From positions 84,117 through 148,116 of the forward strand of contig NZ_DASXVH010000027.1 of the NCBI RefSeq assembly GCF_036504375.1: a stretch of DNA of 64,000 nt, given 5' to 3'. The position numbers were made by a program, and so were the translations under genes. The DNA is from Novimethylophilus sp036504375. GTDB lineage: Bacteria; Pseudomonadota; Gammaproteobacteria; Burkholderiales; Methylophilaceae. This document shows positions 25,765 to 35,118 of this stretch, piece after piece. The notes beneath the pieces are model-generated. The model had not been told where the DNA came from. It made no database searches and saw nothing but the letters and a program-made list of their open reading frames with translations. Within the stretch, counting starts at the first letter, position 1; every line of letters starts with the position of its first letter.

Positions 25765-26318
25765 TTTAAATCTCTCATTACATCCAATGAAGAAATGTTA
25801 CTGCATTGGATGCAAGTTATGTTCATCACTTATTACGAATAACCGGCTCTTCCCTAAAGAGTTTTTGTCGTTATAGAAAATGTCAAACCAGTATCACATA
25901 CTCATCAATAATGTTTATTGATGAGTTATAGCAATCCCTACAAAATCAACCGATAAATCTCATTAACTTTTTTCAGTCACATGCACCACCACGCCCCCTA
26001 GATACTGCTAGATATTGAACGTGCGGTTGCAAGCCGCCAGCGCCTGCGCGATTTGTCCGCTGCGGCTTCGTTCCGCATAAAACATGCCCAAACGCAAAAC
26101 CGATCCGTTTGTCCAACGTCAAGGCTACGCCGTCAAAACAACCGCCTTGACGTCACGGTTGAACTGGACGGCCGATCCCGGTAACATAACAAGGTTTCAC
26201 TCCAGATTTCATGATCGCCTCGCGGCTGCGGGGCGAAGGCGTCGCGAACACCCTCGGTTTGCGTACGGCGTGACGGTTTTGTCGAAAAGATTGACGAGGG
26301 ATTGGACAGGGGCAGGAA
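25765..26318. other. Intergenic region upstream of gltB, with decayed sequence
   Basis: 554 bp without a convincing gene. The first half is AT-rich and holds a perfect palindrome (25900-25926). The second half (from ~26,000) is GC-rich like the core; on the minus strand it can encode a short tail (MFYAERSRSGQIAQAL...NRTFNI, stop near 26,015) with a stop upstream, possibly the 3' scrap of a lost gene. The gltB promoter should be in the last 150 bp. The 90-codon plus-strand frame at 26084 has no recognisable similarity. Confidence 0.4.
25900..25926. repeat. Perfect 12-bp inverted repeat
   Basis: ACTCATCAATAA (25900-25911) and its exact reverse complement (25915-25926) are separated by 3 nt. 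It lies upstream of the Phd-like gene, 136 bp from its start. No T-run follows on either strand, so it is more likely an operator or element end than a terminator. Confidence 0.6.
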
Positions 26319-29300
26319 ATGCCAGAGCAGCAAGGATTATACGACCCGGCGAATGAGCACGACGCATGCGGCGTCGGCTTTATTGCGCACATCAAGGGTC
26401 AAAAGAGCCACCATATCGTGCAGCAAGGGCTGCAGATACTACGCAACCTGACGCATCGCGGTGCCACCGGTTACGACCCCAAACTGGGAGATGGCGCTGG
26501 CATTCTCATCCAGCTGCCGGATGCTTTCCTGCGCAAGGAAGCCGCCAAACAGGACATTACGCTGCCCGCGGCAGGCGACTACGCCTGCGGCATGGTGTTC
26601 CTGCCGCAATCCGGCAATGGCCGCCTGGCATGCGAATCGGCGATCGCGCGCATCATCCTGGAAGAAGGCCAGAACTTCCTCGGCTGGCGCGATGTGCCGC
26701 GTAACAACAGCGATATCGCCGCCGCCGCCCGCGCTATCGAGCCGGTGATGCACCAGGTATTCATCGCCCGCGGCGATAACACCGCCGACCAGGACGCCTT
26801 CGAACGCAAGCTGTTCGTCATCCGCAAGCGCATCGAACATGAAGTGCGCGCACTCAAGCTGGAAGACAATCATCAATTTTACATTCCCTCGCTGTCCTCG
26901 CGCACCATCGTCTACAAGGGCATGCTGCTGGCGGAGGAGGTCGGCACCTATTACCAGGACCTGCGGGACGAGAGCGTGGTGTCGGCGCTAGCGCTGGTGC
27001 ACCAGCGCTTCTCCACCAATACTTTCCCGGCCTGGGATCTCGCCCACCCGTTCCGCATGATCGCCCACAACGGCGAAATCAACACCATGCGCGGCAACGT
27101 CAACTGGATGGCGGCACGCCACGAAGCGATGAAGTCCGCAGTGCTGGGTGAAGACCTCGAAAAGCTGTGGCCACTGATCGACGACGGCCAGTCCGACTCC
27201 GCCTGTTTCGATAACGCGCTGGAACTGCTGGTGGCGGGCGGCTATTCGCTGCCGCACGCGATGATGATGCTGATCCCGGAAGCCTGGGCCAGCAACGGCC
27301 TGATGGACGAAAACCGCCGCGCGTTCTACGAATACCATGCCGCGCTGATGGAGCCGTGGGACGGCCCGGCGGCCGTAGCGTTCACCGACGGCCGCATGAT
27401 AGGCGCGACGCTGGACCGCAACGGCCTGCGGCCGGCGCGCTACCTGGTAACCGAGGACGACTACGTGATGATGGCCTCGGAAATGGGCGTGCTCACCTTC
27501 CCGCAGGAAAAAATCGTCAAGAAATGGCGCTTGCAGCCGGGCAAGATGTTCCTGATCGACATGGAACAGGGCCGCATCATCGACGACGCGGAAGTAAAGG
27601 AAAACCTGGCGCAGGCCAAGCCTTACCGCGAGTGGATCAAGCAATCGCGCATCTATCTGGGCGACCTGCCCAAGGTCGAAGCCAAGCTGGAATTGCAGGC
27701 CGACGTGCTCGACGTGCAGCAGGCGTTCGGCTACACCCAGGAAGACCTCAAGTTCATCATCCAGCCGATGGCGATCAATGGCGAAGAAGCCAATGGCTCG
27801 ATGGGCAACGACAGCGCGCTACCGGTGCTCTCCAACCGGCCCAAGGTGCTGTACAACTATTTCAAGCAACTGTTCGCGCAGGTCACCAATCCGCCGATCG
27901 ACCCGATACGCGAAGAACTGGTGATGTCGCTGGTGACCTTCATCGGCCCCAAGCCCAACCTGCTGGGCATTGACGAAACCACCCCGCCGCCGCGCCTGGA
28001 AGCCAGCCAGCCGGTGCTGCTGCCGGAAGAGCTGGAACAGTTGAAGCAGATCGACCGGCTGACCCACGGCCGCTATCGCTCGCTGGTGCTGGACATGACC
28101 TATCCGGTGGCACAGGGCAAGGAAGGCATGGCCGCCGCGATCGACGCGCTGTGCGCCGCCGCGGAAAAATCCGTGCATGACGGTTATAACCTGTTGATCC
28201 TGTCCGACCGCAACGTCGGCAAGGAGCGCCTGGCGATACCCGCGCTGCTGGCGACTGGTGCGGTGCATCACCATCTGGTAAAAGGCGGCCTGCGCACCAA
28301 CACCGGATTGGTCATCGATACCGGCTCTGCGCGCGAAACCCATCATTTCGCGCTGCTCGGCGGCTACGGCGCAGAAGCCGTGTGCCCCTGGCTCACGTTC
28401 CAGACCATTTCCGGCATACACTTGCCGGACGCCAGGGACGGCCACAAGAAGTTCGTCAAGGCCGTCGGCAAGGGCCTGTACAAGGTGATGTCCAAGATGG
28501 GCATTTCCACTTATCAATCCTATTGCGGCGCGCAAATTTTCGAGGCGATCGGCCTCAACTCGGCGTTCATCACCAAATACTTCGTCGGCACCGCCAGCAA
28601 GATCGAGGGCATAGGCCTGGACGAAGTCGCGGAAGAGGCGCTGCGCCAGCATCAGGCCGCGTTCGGCGACGACCCGGTACTGGCACAGGCGCTAGATGCC
28701 GGCGGCGAATACATGTTCCGCATCCGCGGCGAAGAACACATGTGGACGCCCGATTCCATCGCCAAGCTGCAACATGCGACGCGCAGCGGCAAGTACGACA
28801 CCTACAAGGAATACGCCAAGCTGATCAACAATCAGGGCCGCCGCCACATGACGCTGCGCGGCCTGTTCGAGATCAAGCCGGCCGGCGCGCCGGTGCCGCT
28901 TGGGGAAGTGGAACCGGCTGCGGCCATCGTCAAGCGCTTCGCCACCGGCGCGATGTCGCTGGGTTCGATCTCCACCGAGGCGCATACCACGCTGGCCATC
29001 GCGATGAACCGCATCGGCGGCAAGTCCAATACCGGCGAGGGCGGCGAAGACGCGGTACGCTTCCAGCCGGTGGCTGCCGATACCACATTGGCCGATATGA
29101 TCGGCAAGAGCCGCGTCGAAAGCCATATTCCGCTCAAGAAGGGCGATTCGATGCGTTCGCGCATCAAGCAGGTGGCCTCGGGCCGTTTCGGCGTCACCGC
29201 CGAATACCTGGCTTCCGCCGACCAGATCCAGATCAAGATGGCGCAGGGCGCCAAGCCCGGCGAGGGCGGCCAACTGCCGGGCGGCAAGGTCTCCGAATAT

Positions 29301-30926
29301 ATCGCCAAGCTGCGCTTCTCGGTGCCGGGCGTTGGCCTGATTTCGCCGCCGCCGCACCATGACATCTATTCGATCGAAGACCTGGCGCAACTGATCCACG
29401 ATCTGAAGAACGCCAACCCCAACGCCTCGATTTCCACCAAGCTGGTGTCGGAAACCGGCGTCGGCACGGTGGCCGCAGGCGTGGCCAAGGCCAAGTCCGA
29501 CCACATCGTCATCGCCGGCCACGACGGCGGCACCGGCGCATCGCCCTTGTCGTCGATCAAGCACGCCGGCACGCCGTGGGAACTGGGTCTCGCCGAAACG
29601 CAGCAGACCCTGGTGCTCAACCACCTGCGCGGCCGCGTCGCGGTGCAAGTGGACGGCCAGATGAAGACCGGCCGCGACGTGCTGATCGGCGCGCTGCTGG
29701 GTGCCGACGAGTTCGGCTTCGCCACCGCGCCGCTGGTGGTCGAAGGCTGCATCATGATGCGTAAGTGCCACCTCAACACCTGCCCGGTCGGCGTCGCCAC
29801 GCAGGACCCGGTGCTGCGCCGCAAATTCACCGGCCAGCCGGAGCACGTGGTGAACTACTTCTTCTTTGTCGCCGAGGAAGTGCGCGAACTGATGGCACAC
29901 ATGGGCATCCGCAAGTTCGACGACCTGATCGGCCGCTCCGACCTGCTGGACATGCAGGCGGGCATCGACCACTGGAAAATCCGGGGGCTGGATTTCAGCA
30001 ACATCTTCTACCAGCCCAAGATGGATGCCAGCGTCGCGCGCCATCATTGCGAAGAGCAGGACCACGGCCTGGCCCACGCGCTCGATAACCAGCTAATCGC
30101 CCAAGCCAGGCCTGCGCTCGAAAACGGCCAGAAAGTAGTCATCGAAACGCCGATCGCCAACATCAACCGCACCGCCGGCACCATGCTGTCGCACGCGGTC
30201 GCCAGCCGCTACGGCAACGACGGCCTGCCCAACGATACCATCACCGTGAACCTGACCGGCACCGCCGGCCAGAGCTTCGCGGCATTCCTCGCCCACGGCA
30301 TCACTTTCAACCTTACCGGCGAAGGCAACGACTATGTCGGCAAGGGCCTGTGCGGCGGCAGGATCGTCATCCGCAAGCCGCAGGCATTCCGCGGCGATTC
30401 AAACGACAACATCATCGTCGGCAACACCGTGATGTATGGCGCGACGACGGGTGAGAGCTATTTCAGCGGCGTTGCCGGCGAGAGGTTCTGTGTACGCAAT
30501 TCCGGCGCCAGCGCGGTGGTGGAAGGGGTGGGCGACCATGGCTGCGAATACATGACCGGCGGCACCGTGGTCGTGCTTGGCCAGACCGGACGCAACTTCG
30601 CGGCAGGCATGTCGGGCGGCGTCGCCTATGTACTGGACGAGGATGGCCTGTTCGCCAAGCGCTGCAATCTCAACATGGTGTCGCTGGAGCAAGTCCATCA
30701 CATCGACGACGTACCGGAAGACGCGGTGCATCACATGGATCAGCCGGACGAGATCACGCTCAAGCATCTGATCGAGCGGCATGCGGCCTATACCGGCAGC
30801 TTGCGCGCCAAGACCATCCTGGAAAATTGGGACGATCACCGCGGCAAGTTCGTCAAAGTCATGCCTAACGAATACAAACGAGCGCTCATCGAACTCGCCG
30901 AACAAAAATTGCTGGAGGCCGCATAA
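26319..30926 (+). CDS. gltB: Glutamate synthase (NADPH) large subunit
   Basis: 1535 residues, full length. Makes two glutamates from glutamine and 2-oxoglutarate with GltD. Begins MPEQQGLYDPANEHDACGVGF, so the catalytic Ntn cysteine is at residue 17 and the propeptide is removed. Domains: class II glutamine amidotransferase (~17-420), central domain, FMN/Fe-S synthase domain (~800-1200) with the 3Fe-4S cysteines in CIMMRKCHLNTCPVG, and C-terminal GXGXG beta-helix (~1250-1490). gltD follows after 2 bp. Confidence 0.98.
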   Translation: MPEQQGLYDPANEHDACGVGFIAHIKGQKSHHIVQQGLQILRNLTHRGATGYDPKLGDGAGILIQLPDAFLRKEAAKQDITLPAAGDYACGMVFLPQSGNGRLACESAIARIILEEGQNFLGWRDVPRNNSDIAAAARAIEPVMHQVFIARGDNTADQDAFERKLFVIRKRIEHEVRALKLEDNHQFYIPSLSSRTIVYKGMLLAEEVGTYYQDLRDESVVSALALVHQRFSTNTFPAWDLAHPFRMIAHNGEINTMRGNVNWMAARHEAMKSAVLGEDLEKLWPLIDDGQSDSACFDNALELLVAGGYSLPHAMMMLIPEAWASNGLMDENRRAFYEYHAALMEPWDGPAAVAFTDGRMIGATLDRNGLRPARYLVTEDDYVMMASEMGVLTFPQEKIVKKWRLQPGKMFLIDMEQGRIIDDAEVKENLAQAKPYREWIKQSRIYLGDLPKVEAKLELQADVLDVQQAFGYTQEDLKFIIQPMAINGEEANGSMGNDSALPVLSNRPKVLYNYFKQLFAQVTNPPIDPIREELVMSLVTFIGPKPNLLGIDETTPPPRLEASQPVLLPEELEQLKQIDRLTHGRYRSLVLDMTYPVAQGKEGMAAAIDALCAAAEKSVHDGYNLLILSDRNVGKERLAIPALLATGAVHHHLVKGGLRTNTGLVIDTGSARETHHFALLGGYGAEAVCPWLTFQTISGIHLPDARDGHKKFVKAVGKGLYKVMSKMGISTYQSYCGAQIFEAIGLNSAFITKYFVGTASKIEGIGLDEVAEEALRQHQAAFGDDPVLAQALDAGGEYMFRIRGEEHMWTPDSIAKLQHATRSGKYDTYKEYAKLINNQGRRHMTLRGLFEIKPAGAPVPLGEVEPAAAIVKRFATGAMSLGSISTEAHTTLAIAMNRIGGKSNTGEGGEDAVRFQPVAADTTLADMIGKSRVESHIPLKKGDSMRSRIKQVASGRFGVTAEYLASADQIQIKMAQGAKPGEGGQLPGGKVSEYIAKLRFSVPGVGLISPPPHHDIYSIEDLAQLIHDLKNANPNASISTKLVSETGVGTVAAGVAKAKSDHIVIAGHDGGTGASPLSSIKHAGTPWELGLAETQQTLVLNHLRGRVAVQVDGQMKTGRDVLIGALLGADEFGFATAPLVVEGCIMMRKCHLNTCPVGVATQDPVLRRKFTGQPEHVVNYFFFVAEEVRELMAHMGIRKFDDLIGRSDLLDMQAGIDHWKIRGLDFSNIFYQPKMDASVARHHCEEQDHGLAHALDNQLIAQARPALENGQKVVIETPIANINRTAGTMLSHAVASRYGNDGLPNDTITVNLTGTAGQSFAAFLAHGITFNLTGEGNDYVGKGLCGGRIVIRKPQAFRGDSNDNIIVGNTVMYGATTGESYFSGVAGERFCVRNSGASAVVEGVGDHGCEYMTGGTVVVLGQTGRNFAAGMSGGVAYVLDEDGLFAKRCNLNMVSLEQVHHIDDVPEDAVHHMDQPDEITLKHLIERHAAYTGSLRAKTILENWDDHRGKFVKVMPNEYKRALIELAEQKLLEAA

Positions 30927-30928
30927 CA

Positions 30929-32392
30929 ATGGGGAAGCCCACCGGATTTTTAGAATATCAGCGCCTGTCCGAAGCCAACCGGCCGGTCGCCGAGCGGGTA
31001 CACAACTACAAGGAATTCGTGCTTCACCTCTCCGACGATGAAGCCAAGGTCCAGGGCGCACGCTGCATGGACTGCGGTATCCCGTTCTGCATGAGCGGCT
31101 GCCCGGTCAATAACATCATCCCGGACTGGAACGACCTGGTTTACAGGCAGGACTGGCAGCATGCCATTGCCGTGCTGCATTCGACCAACAACTTCCCGGA
31201 ATTTACCGGCCGCATCTGCCCGGCGCCGTGCGAAGCCGCCTGTACGCTCAATATCAACAACGACCCAGTCGGCATCAAGTCGATCGAGCATGCGATCATC
31301 GACAAGGCCTGGGAGAACGACTGGGTGGTGCCGCAGCCGCCGACGCACAAGACCGGCAAGAAAGTCGCCGTGGCCGGTTCCGGCCCCGCCGGCATGGCAG
31401 CCGCGCAGCAGCTGGCACGTGCCGGCCACGACGTGGTGGTGTTCGAGAAGAACGACCGCATCGGCGGCCTGATGCGCTACGGCATTCCCGATTTCAAATT
31501 CGAAAAGCATCACATCGACCGCCGCATCGAGCAGATGCAGGCGGAAGGCGTGGAATTCCGCACCGGTGTCTGGGTAGGCAAGGAATTGCCGGGCGCAGGC
31601 ATCATTAATGACGCCAAGCAAACCGTGACGCCTGAGCAGCTGCTCAAGGAGTTCGATGCCGTGGTCCTGTCCGGCGGTGCCGAACAGCCGCGCGACCTGG
31701 CGGTGCCCGGGCGCGAACTCAACGGCATCCATTTCGCGCTGGAGTTCCTGATCCCGCAGAACAAGGCGGTAGCCGGCGACGGCCCCAACCCGATCAGTGC
31801 GGCAGGCAAGCATGTGGTGGTGATCGGCGGCGGCGATACCGGTTCCGACTGTGTCGGCACCTCCAACCGCCACGGCGCGGCGTCGATCTCCCAGTTCGAA
31901 ATCATGCCGCAGCCGCCGGAACAGGAAAACCGTCCGCTGACCTGGCCTAACTGGCCGATCAAGCTGAGGACTTCCAGTTCGCATGAAGAGGGCTGCGAGC
32001 GCGACTGGGCGGTGGTGACCAAGCGTTTCGAGGGCGAAAACGGCCAGGTGAGGAAACTGATCGCCGCCCGCGTCGAATGGAAAGACGGCCAGATGCACGA
32101 GATTCCCGGCTCGGAATTCGACATGCAGGCCGACCTGGTGCTGCTGGCGATGGGCTTTACCCACCCTGTGGTCAAGATACTGGAAGCCTTCGGCGTGGAA
32201 AAGGACGCACGCGGCAATGCCAAGGCCGCCACCGACGGCGCGCATTCCTACGCGACTTCGGTACCCAAGGTATTCGCCGCCGGCGACGTGCGCCGCGGCC
32301 AGTCGCTGGTGGTGTGGGCTATACGCGAAGGCCGCCAGTGCGCCAGGGCAGTGGACGAATTCCTGATGGGCAGCAGCACCTTGCCCCGTTAA
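30929..32392 (+). CDS. gltD: Glutamate synthase (NADPH) small subunit
   Basis: 487 residues. Supplies electrons from NADPH to GltB through FAD and two 4Fe-4S clusters. N-terminal cysteines in CMDCGIPFCMSGCPVNN and CPAPCEAACTL; FAD dinucleotide motif VAVAGSGPAGMAAAQQLA (~145); NADPH motif VVVIGGGDTGSDCVG (~294). It is co-transcribed with gltB. Confidence 0.98.
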   Translation: MGKPTGFLEYQRLSEANRPVAERVHNYKEFVLHLSDDEAKVQGARCMDCGIPFCMSGCPVNNIIPDWNDLVYRQDWQHAIAVLHSTNNFPEFTGRICPAPCEAACTLNINNDPVGIKSIEHAIIDKAWENDWVVPQPPTHKTGKKVAVAGSGPAGMAAAQQLARAGHDVVVFEKNDRIGGLMRYGIPDFKFEKHHIDRRIEQMQAEGVEFRTGVWVGKELPGAGIINDAKQTVTPEQLLKEFDAVVLSGGAEQPRDLAVPGRELNGIHFALEFLIPQNKAVAGDGPNPISAAGKHVVVIGGGDTGSDCVGTSNRHGAASISQFEIMPQPPEQENRPLTWPNWPIKLRTSSSHEEGCERDWAVVTKRFEGENGQVRKLIAARVEWKDGQMHEIPGSEFDMQADLVLLAMGFTHPVVKILEAFGVEKDARGNAKAATDGAHSYATSVPKVFAAGDVRRGQSLVVWAIREGRQCARAVDEFLMGSSTLPR

Positions 32393-32401
32393 ATCTTAAT
32401 C

Positions 32402-32475
32402 AACCGCCGATGAGCGCAGACAAAACCGGGAATTCATCGGCGTTTATCTGCGCTCATCGGCGTTCATCGGCGGTT
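32402..32475. repeat. Nested inverted repeat between gltD and hemE
   Basis: CCGATGAGCGCAGA (32407-32420) is the exact reverse complement of 32447-32460, and AACCGCCGATGA (32402-32413) is that of 32464-32475. ATCGGCG units recur through the 88-bp gap. This is a widespread type of bacterial intergenic repeat and can form a strong hairpin that might tune read-through from gltBD to hemE. Confidence 0.75.
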
Positions 32476-32480
32476 AATAA

Positions 32481-33545
32481 ATGGTCAACTTAAAAAACGA
32501 CACCTTCCTGCGCGCGCTGTTGCGCCAGCCCACCGATTACACCCCGGTCTGGATGATGCGCCAGGCCGGTCGCTACCTGCCGGAGTACAACGAAACGCGC
32601 AAGCGCGCCGGCAGTTTCTTAAGTCTGTGCAAAAGCCCGGATTACGCCACCGAGGTCACGCTGCAGCCGCTGGCCAGGTTCCCGCTGGATGCCGCCATCC
32701 TGTTCTCGGATATCCTCACGATACCGGATGCGATGGGCCTGGGCCTGTATTTCGCCGAGGGCGAAGGCCCCAAGTTCGAGCGCCCGCTGCGCGACGAATG
32801 GGAAATCCGCGACCTCACCGTGCCCGACCCGATGAACCATTTGCGCTACGTGATCGACGCCGTCAGCCAGATCCGCCATGCGCTGGACGGCAGCGTGCCG
32901 CTGATCGGCTTCTCCGGCAGCCCGTGGACGCTGGCCACCTACATGGTGGAAGGCCAGGGCGGCACCGATTTCCTCATCATCAAGAAAATGGCCTACGAGC
33001 GGCCGGACCTGCTGCACCACATCCTGGACGTGACCACGCAAGCGGTAATCGCTTACCTCAATGCCCAGATCGAAGCCGGCGCCCAGGCGGTGATGATTTT
33101 CGATTCATGGGGCGGGGCGCTGTCGCATGCCGCCTATCGCGAGTTTTCGTTGGCCTATATGGAACGCATCGTCGCCGGCCTGACCAAGCAGCGCGAAGGC
33201 CGCCGCGTACCCAGCGTCGTCTTCACCAAGGGTGGCGGGCTATGGCTGGAAGCACAAGCCGACATCGGCGCCGATGCGCTCGGGCTGGACTGGACCATCG
33301 ATATCGGCGCAGCCAGGAAGCGCGTGGGTGACAAGGTCGCGCTGCAGGGCAACCTCGACCCCGCCATTCTGCTTTCCACCCCGCAGGCGATCGAACGTGA
33401 AGTCGCCAATATCCTGGCCAGCCATGGCAAGGGCAGCGGCCATGTGTTTAACCTCGGGCATGGCATTACGCAATTCACCCCGCCAGAAAACGCCGGAGTG
33501 ATGATCGAAGCGGTGCATAATCTCAGCCGCCAGTACCATGTTTAA
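32481..33545 (+). CDS. hemE: Uroporphyrinogen decarboxylase
   Basis: 354 residues, standard length. Converts uroporphyrinogen III to coproporphyrinogen III in haem synthesis. Signature TPVWMMRQAGRYLPEY near residue 20 (with the conserved arginines), ILFSDILTIPDAMGLG with the catalytic aspartate (~79), and GFSGSPWTLATYMVEG (~141). It is the last core gene before the second accessory region, which ends at priA. Confidence 0.97.
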   Translation: MVNLKNDTFLRALLRQPTDYTPVWMMRQAGRYLPEYNETRKRAGSFLSLCKSPDYATEVTLQPLARFPLDAAILFSDILTIPDAMGLGLYFAEGEGPKFERPLRDEWEIRDLTVPDPMNHLRYVIDAVSQIRHALDGSVPLIGFSGSPWTLATYMVEGQGGTDFLIIKKMAYERPDLLHHILDVTTQAVIAYLNAQIEAGAQAVMIFDSWGGALSHAAYREFSLAYMERIVAGLTKQREGRRVPSVVFTKGGGLWLEAQADIGADALGLDWTIDIGAARKRVGDKVALQGNLDPAILLSTPQAIEREVANILASHGKGSGHVFNLGHGITQFTPPENAGVMIEAVHNLSRQYHV

Positions 33546-33671
33546 GCTTGGCAGACTACCAATTACTAAACTTGCTATTGCATCCAAATTCAATTAGGTT
33601 AGACTCTAAGAAAATAAAGCAGTCAAAATAGCTTCCGATATAGCTGATAGACTTTATGAATGGGGTTTGAA

Positions 33672-33911
33672 ATGAGAAAAATCACAGTCGTCGCTGACTG
33701 GGATGATGAAGCTGGGGTATGGGTAGCATCGAGCGATGATGTACCAGGTCTTATTACTGAGGCAGACACTACAGAGTTGCTTCTTGCAAAGCTTATCAAT
33801 ATGATCCCAGAGCTCCTGGAAGAAAACGGCCTTCCAGATGGAGACATTCCATTTAAGCTAGTTACAGAACGCGAAGCGATCGCACACGCGCCTCTGCGCG
33901 TAAATGAATAA
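33672..33911 (+). CDS. HicB-like (DUF1902) antitoxin
   Basis: 79 residues from ATG 33672 (MRKITVVADWDDEAGVW), which has a GGGG upstream; an ATG four codons earlier is possible. Fits the DUF1902/HicB partial RNase H-like fold: WDDEAGVWVASSDDVPGLITEADT, then KLINMIPELLEENG. It lacks a C-terminal HTH, so repression would need another contact. The 3' end overlaps the HicA-like gene by 8 bp. Confidence 0.85.
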   Translation: MRKITVVADWDDEAGVWVASSDDVPGLITEADTTELLLAKLINMIPELLEENGLPDGDIPFKLVTEREAIAHAPLRVNE

Positions 33912-34098
33912 CTTTAGTGACGCGGTCAAGGATATATTGATCGAGCATAAGTGCTATTTTAAGCGTAACGGCAAAGGCGACCATGAAATATGGTTTAGTC
34001 CAATAACTAATAAAAGTTTTCCAGTAGACCACACCATTAAATCAAGACACACGGCAAACGGCATAATGAAACAAGCTGGATTGCCAAAAGCATTCTAA
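33904..34098 (+). CDS. HicA-like mRNA interferase toxin
   Basis: 64 residues. Double-stranded RNA-binding-like HicA fold: the catalytic histidine sits in GKGDHEIWFSP (H28) and PVDHTIKSRHTANGIMKQAGL is the C-terminal helix region. HicA toxins cleave mRNA, and the upstream HicB-like protein should neutralise it. The pair ends in a clear terminator. It looks intact, unlike the toxin relics in the first island. Confidence 0.85.
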   Translation: MNNFSDAVKDILIEHKCYFKRNGKGDHEIWFSPITNKSFPVDHTIKSRHTANGIMKQAGLPKAF

Positions 34099-34106
34099 AT
34101 TATCTA

Positions 34107-34125
34107 CCCGCCGAGGCGGGTTTTT
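34107..34125 (+). terminator. Rho-independent terminator after hicA
   Basis: CCCGCC and GGCGGG form a stem at 34107-34120 (effective loop CGAG), followed at once by TTTTT and a further T-rich run. It lies 9 bp after the HicA-like stop codon and closes the hicBA transcript. Confidence 0.85.
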
Positions 34126-34198
34126 ATTTTTACCCGTGTATTATCATCCGGTCATGCACGGGCATTTCAAACTGAGACACTACCCGCGTTTCAGTGAA

Positions 34199-34225
34199 AC
34201 CTAATCTGCAAAGAGCAGGTTAGGT
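34199..34225. repeat. Hairpin, candidate small RNA structure
   Basis: ACCTAATCTGC (34199-34209) pairs with GCAGGTTAGGT (34215-34225) through one wobble, with loop AAAGA. No U-run follows, so it is not a terminator. Promoter and 3' end of any RNA are not visible. Confidence 0.5.
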
Positions 34226-34367
34226 CGGGGCTAAATGCCACCCAGCCGACAGTACGATAGCTAATCGCCGCGTCCACTACTAATACCCTGTCACGCCAGG
34301 CAAAACGCGTCGTGATAATAACGGTTTTGTTATCTTATTGAATTTTTGTGGTTTTCAAGAATTTCTG

Positions 34368-34399
34368 AGTTTATTATCTGGAGCGAAAGATAATAAACT
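34368..34399. promoter_or_regulatory. 32-bp palindromic site, copy 1 (12-8-12)
   Basis: AGTTTATTATCT (34368-34379) and AGATAATAAACT (34388-34399) are exact reverse complements with an 8-nt spacer. The same design recurs at 35123-35154, and the two sites flank the dprA-like gene. Candidate operator or recombination site. Confidence 0.7.
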
Positions 34400-34575
34400 A
34401 GCGGATATGCCTGATTGCATCGGTCAAAGAGAACACCCTTTCATATAAACTTGTTGGCGGTCATTCCATTTATCCAATGTGATAAAAACCCATTGATATA
34501 AAACATATTTTCATGATTTTCCGTTTTTGGATGTGATAAAACTGCAAGCAAACATCTCGTATTTGCGACTCTGCT

Positions 34576-35088
34576 TCAAGCTCCCGCCAAATACTCTACT
34601 GGATACCCGTCCTGCCGCCATTGCGCAGCACACACAGCCAAACTTCCACCAGACGAATCTTCGGCAATAACAATCTTCGACGCATGGCGCGCCGCCCAAT
34701 GATTGCGTTGCATCGCCACCTCGGTTGTCAGACGTTGCGTATAGTCAGTAATGCTAACGACAGCCAGGTTACCAGCCTCGATAGCTGTCCGCCATTTAGC
34801 CGGTAGTTTTGCTGTCTGTAATTTGCGGGCAATCACAACCACCACGGGCGCTTGCGCTGCGAGCATGACCTCCAGAACCGACTGTTCCAGCGGAGAATGA
34901 AAACCACCGATCAGCGGGGTTTTGATGCTTGCCTGTTGCACTGACCAATCCATGGCTGCGCGTATGGCGCGTCCAGAACAGCGACGGGAAGCAAAAAACG
35001 CCGTCAGGGGTAGCTCCAGATATGTTGCATTGCCGACGCCTGAAACCACCCCATCTTTTTGCCAGGATGATAATAAACTGTTTTTCAT
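34576..35088 (-). CDS. DprA/Smf-like Rossmann protein
   Basis: 170 residues, only the Rossmann core of DprA (DNA-processing) proteins, without N-terminal SAM or C-terminal winged-helix domains. Seen: FFASRRCSGRAIRAAMDWS (the DprA GSR...G segment), IGGFHSPLE (~61), APVVVVIARKL (~79), MQRNHWAA and SSGGSLA near the end. True DprA loads RecA on ssDNA; this family is likely a nucleic-acid or nucleotide sensor. Last gene of the four-gene minus-strand operon, 30 bp after the AlbA_2 gene. The start codon region carries one extra half-site of the flanking palindromes. Confidence 0.8.
   Translation of the reverse strand: MKNSLLSSWQKDGVVSGVGNATYLELPLTAFFASRRCSGRAIRAAMDWSVQQASIKTPLIGGFHSPLEQSVLEVMLAAQAPVVVVIARKLQTAKLPAKWRTAIEAGNLAVVSITDYTQRLTTEVAMQRNHWAARHASKIVIAEDSSGGSLAVCAAQWRQDGYPVEYLAGA
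35068..35079. promoter_or_regulatory. Single half-site TGATAATAAACT
   Basis: A fifth exact copy of the 12-bp arm (35068-35079) lies within the first codons of the dprA-like gene, where it encodes SLLS. No partner arm is present at the 8-nt spacing. It is 43 bp from the full site at 35123. Confidence 0.6.
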
Positions 35089-35118
35089 CTGACTGATTTA
35101 TAATGATAAATATCAGTT

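Larger units (their letters stand above)
34126..34575. other. 450-bp non-coding region between hicA and the dprA-like gene
   Basis: No convincing gene. It contains an 11-bp hairpin (34199-34225), a 32-bp inverted repeat (34368-34399), a looser related GATAATAAC/GTTATC motif near 34,312-34,334, and two copies of ATGTGATAAAA (34477-34487 and 34531-34541). The density of structure suggests a regulatory or element-boundary region. Confidence 0.55.

Noticed and set aside
26084..26356. 90-codon plus-strand open frame upstream of gltB
   Set aside because: Arg-rich translation without any known motif, and it overlaps the gltB start; treated as non-coding.
28692..30077. 461-codon minus-strand open frame opposite gltB
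   Set aside because: It lies fully inside the conserved synthase domain of gltB and shows no protein family features.
34199..34225. Hairpin as a terminator of hicBA read-through
   Set aside because: No U-run follows on either strand, and a clear terminator already lies at 34107-34125.
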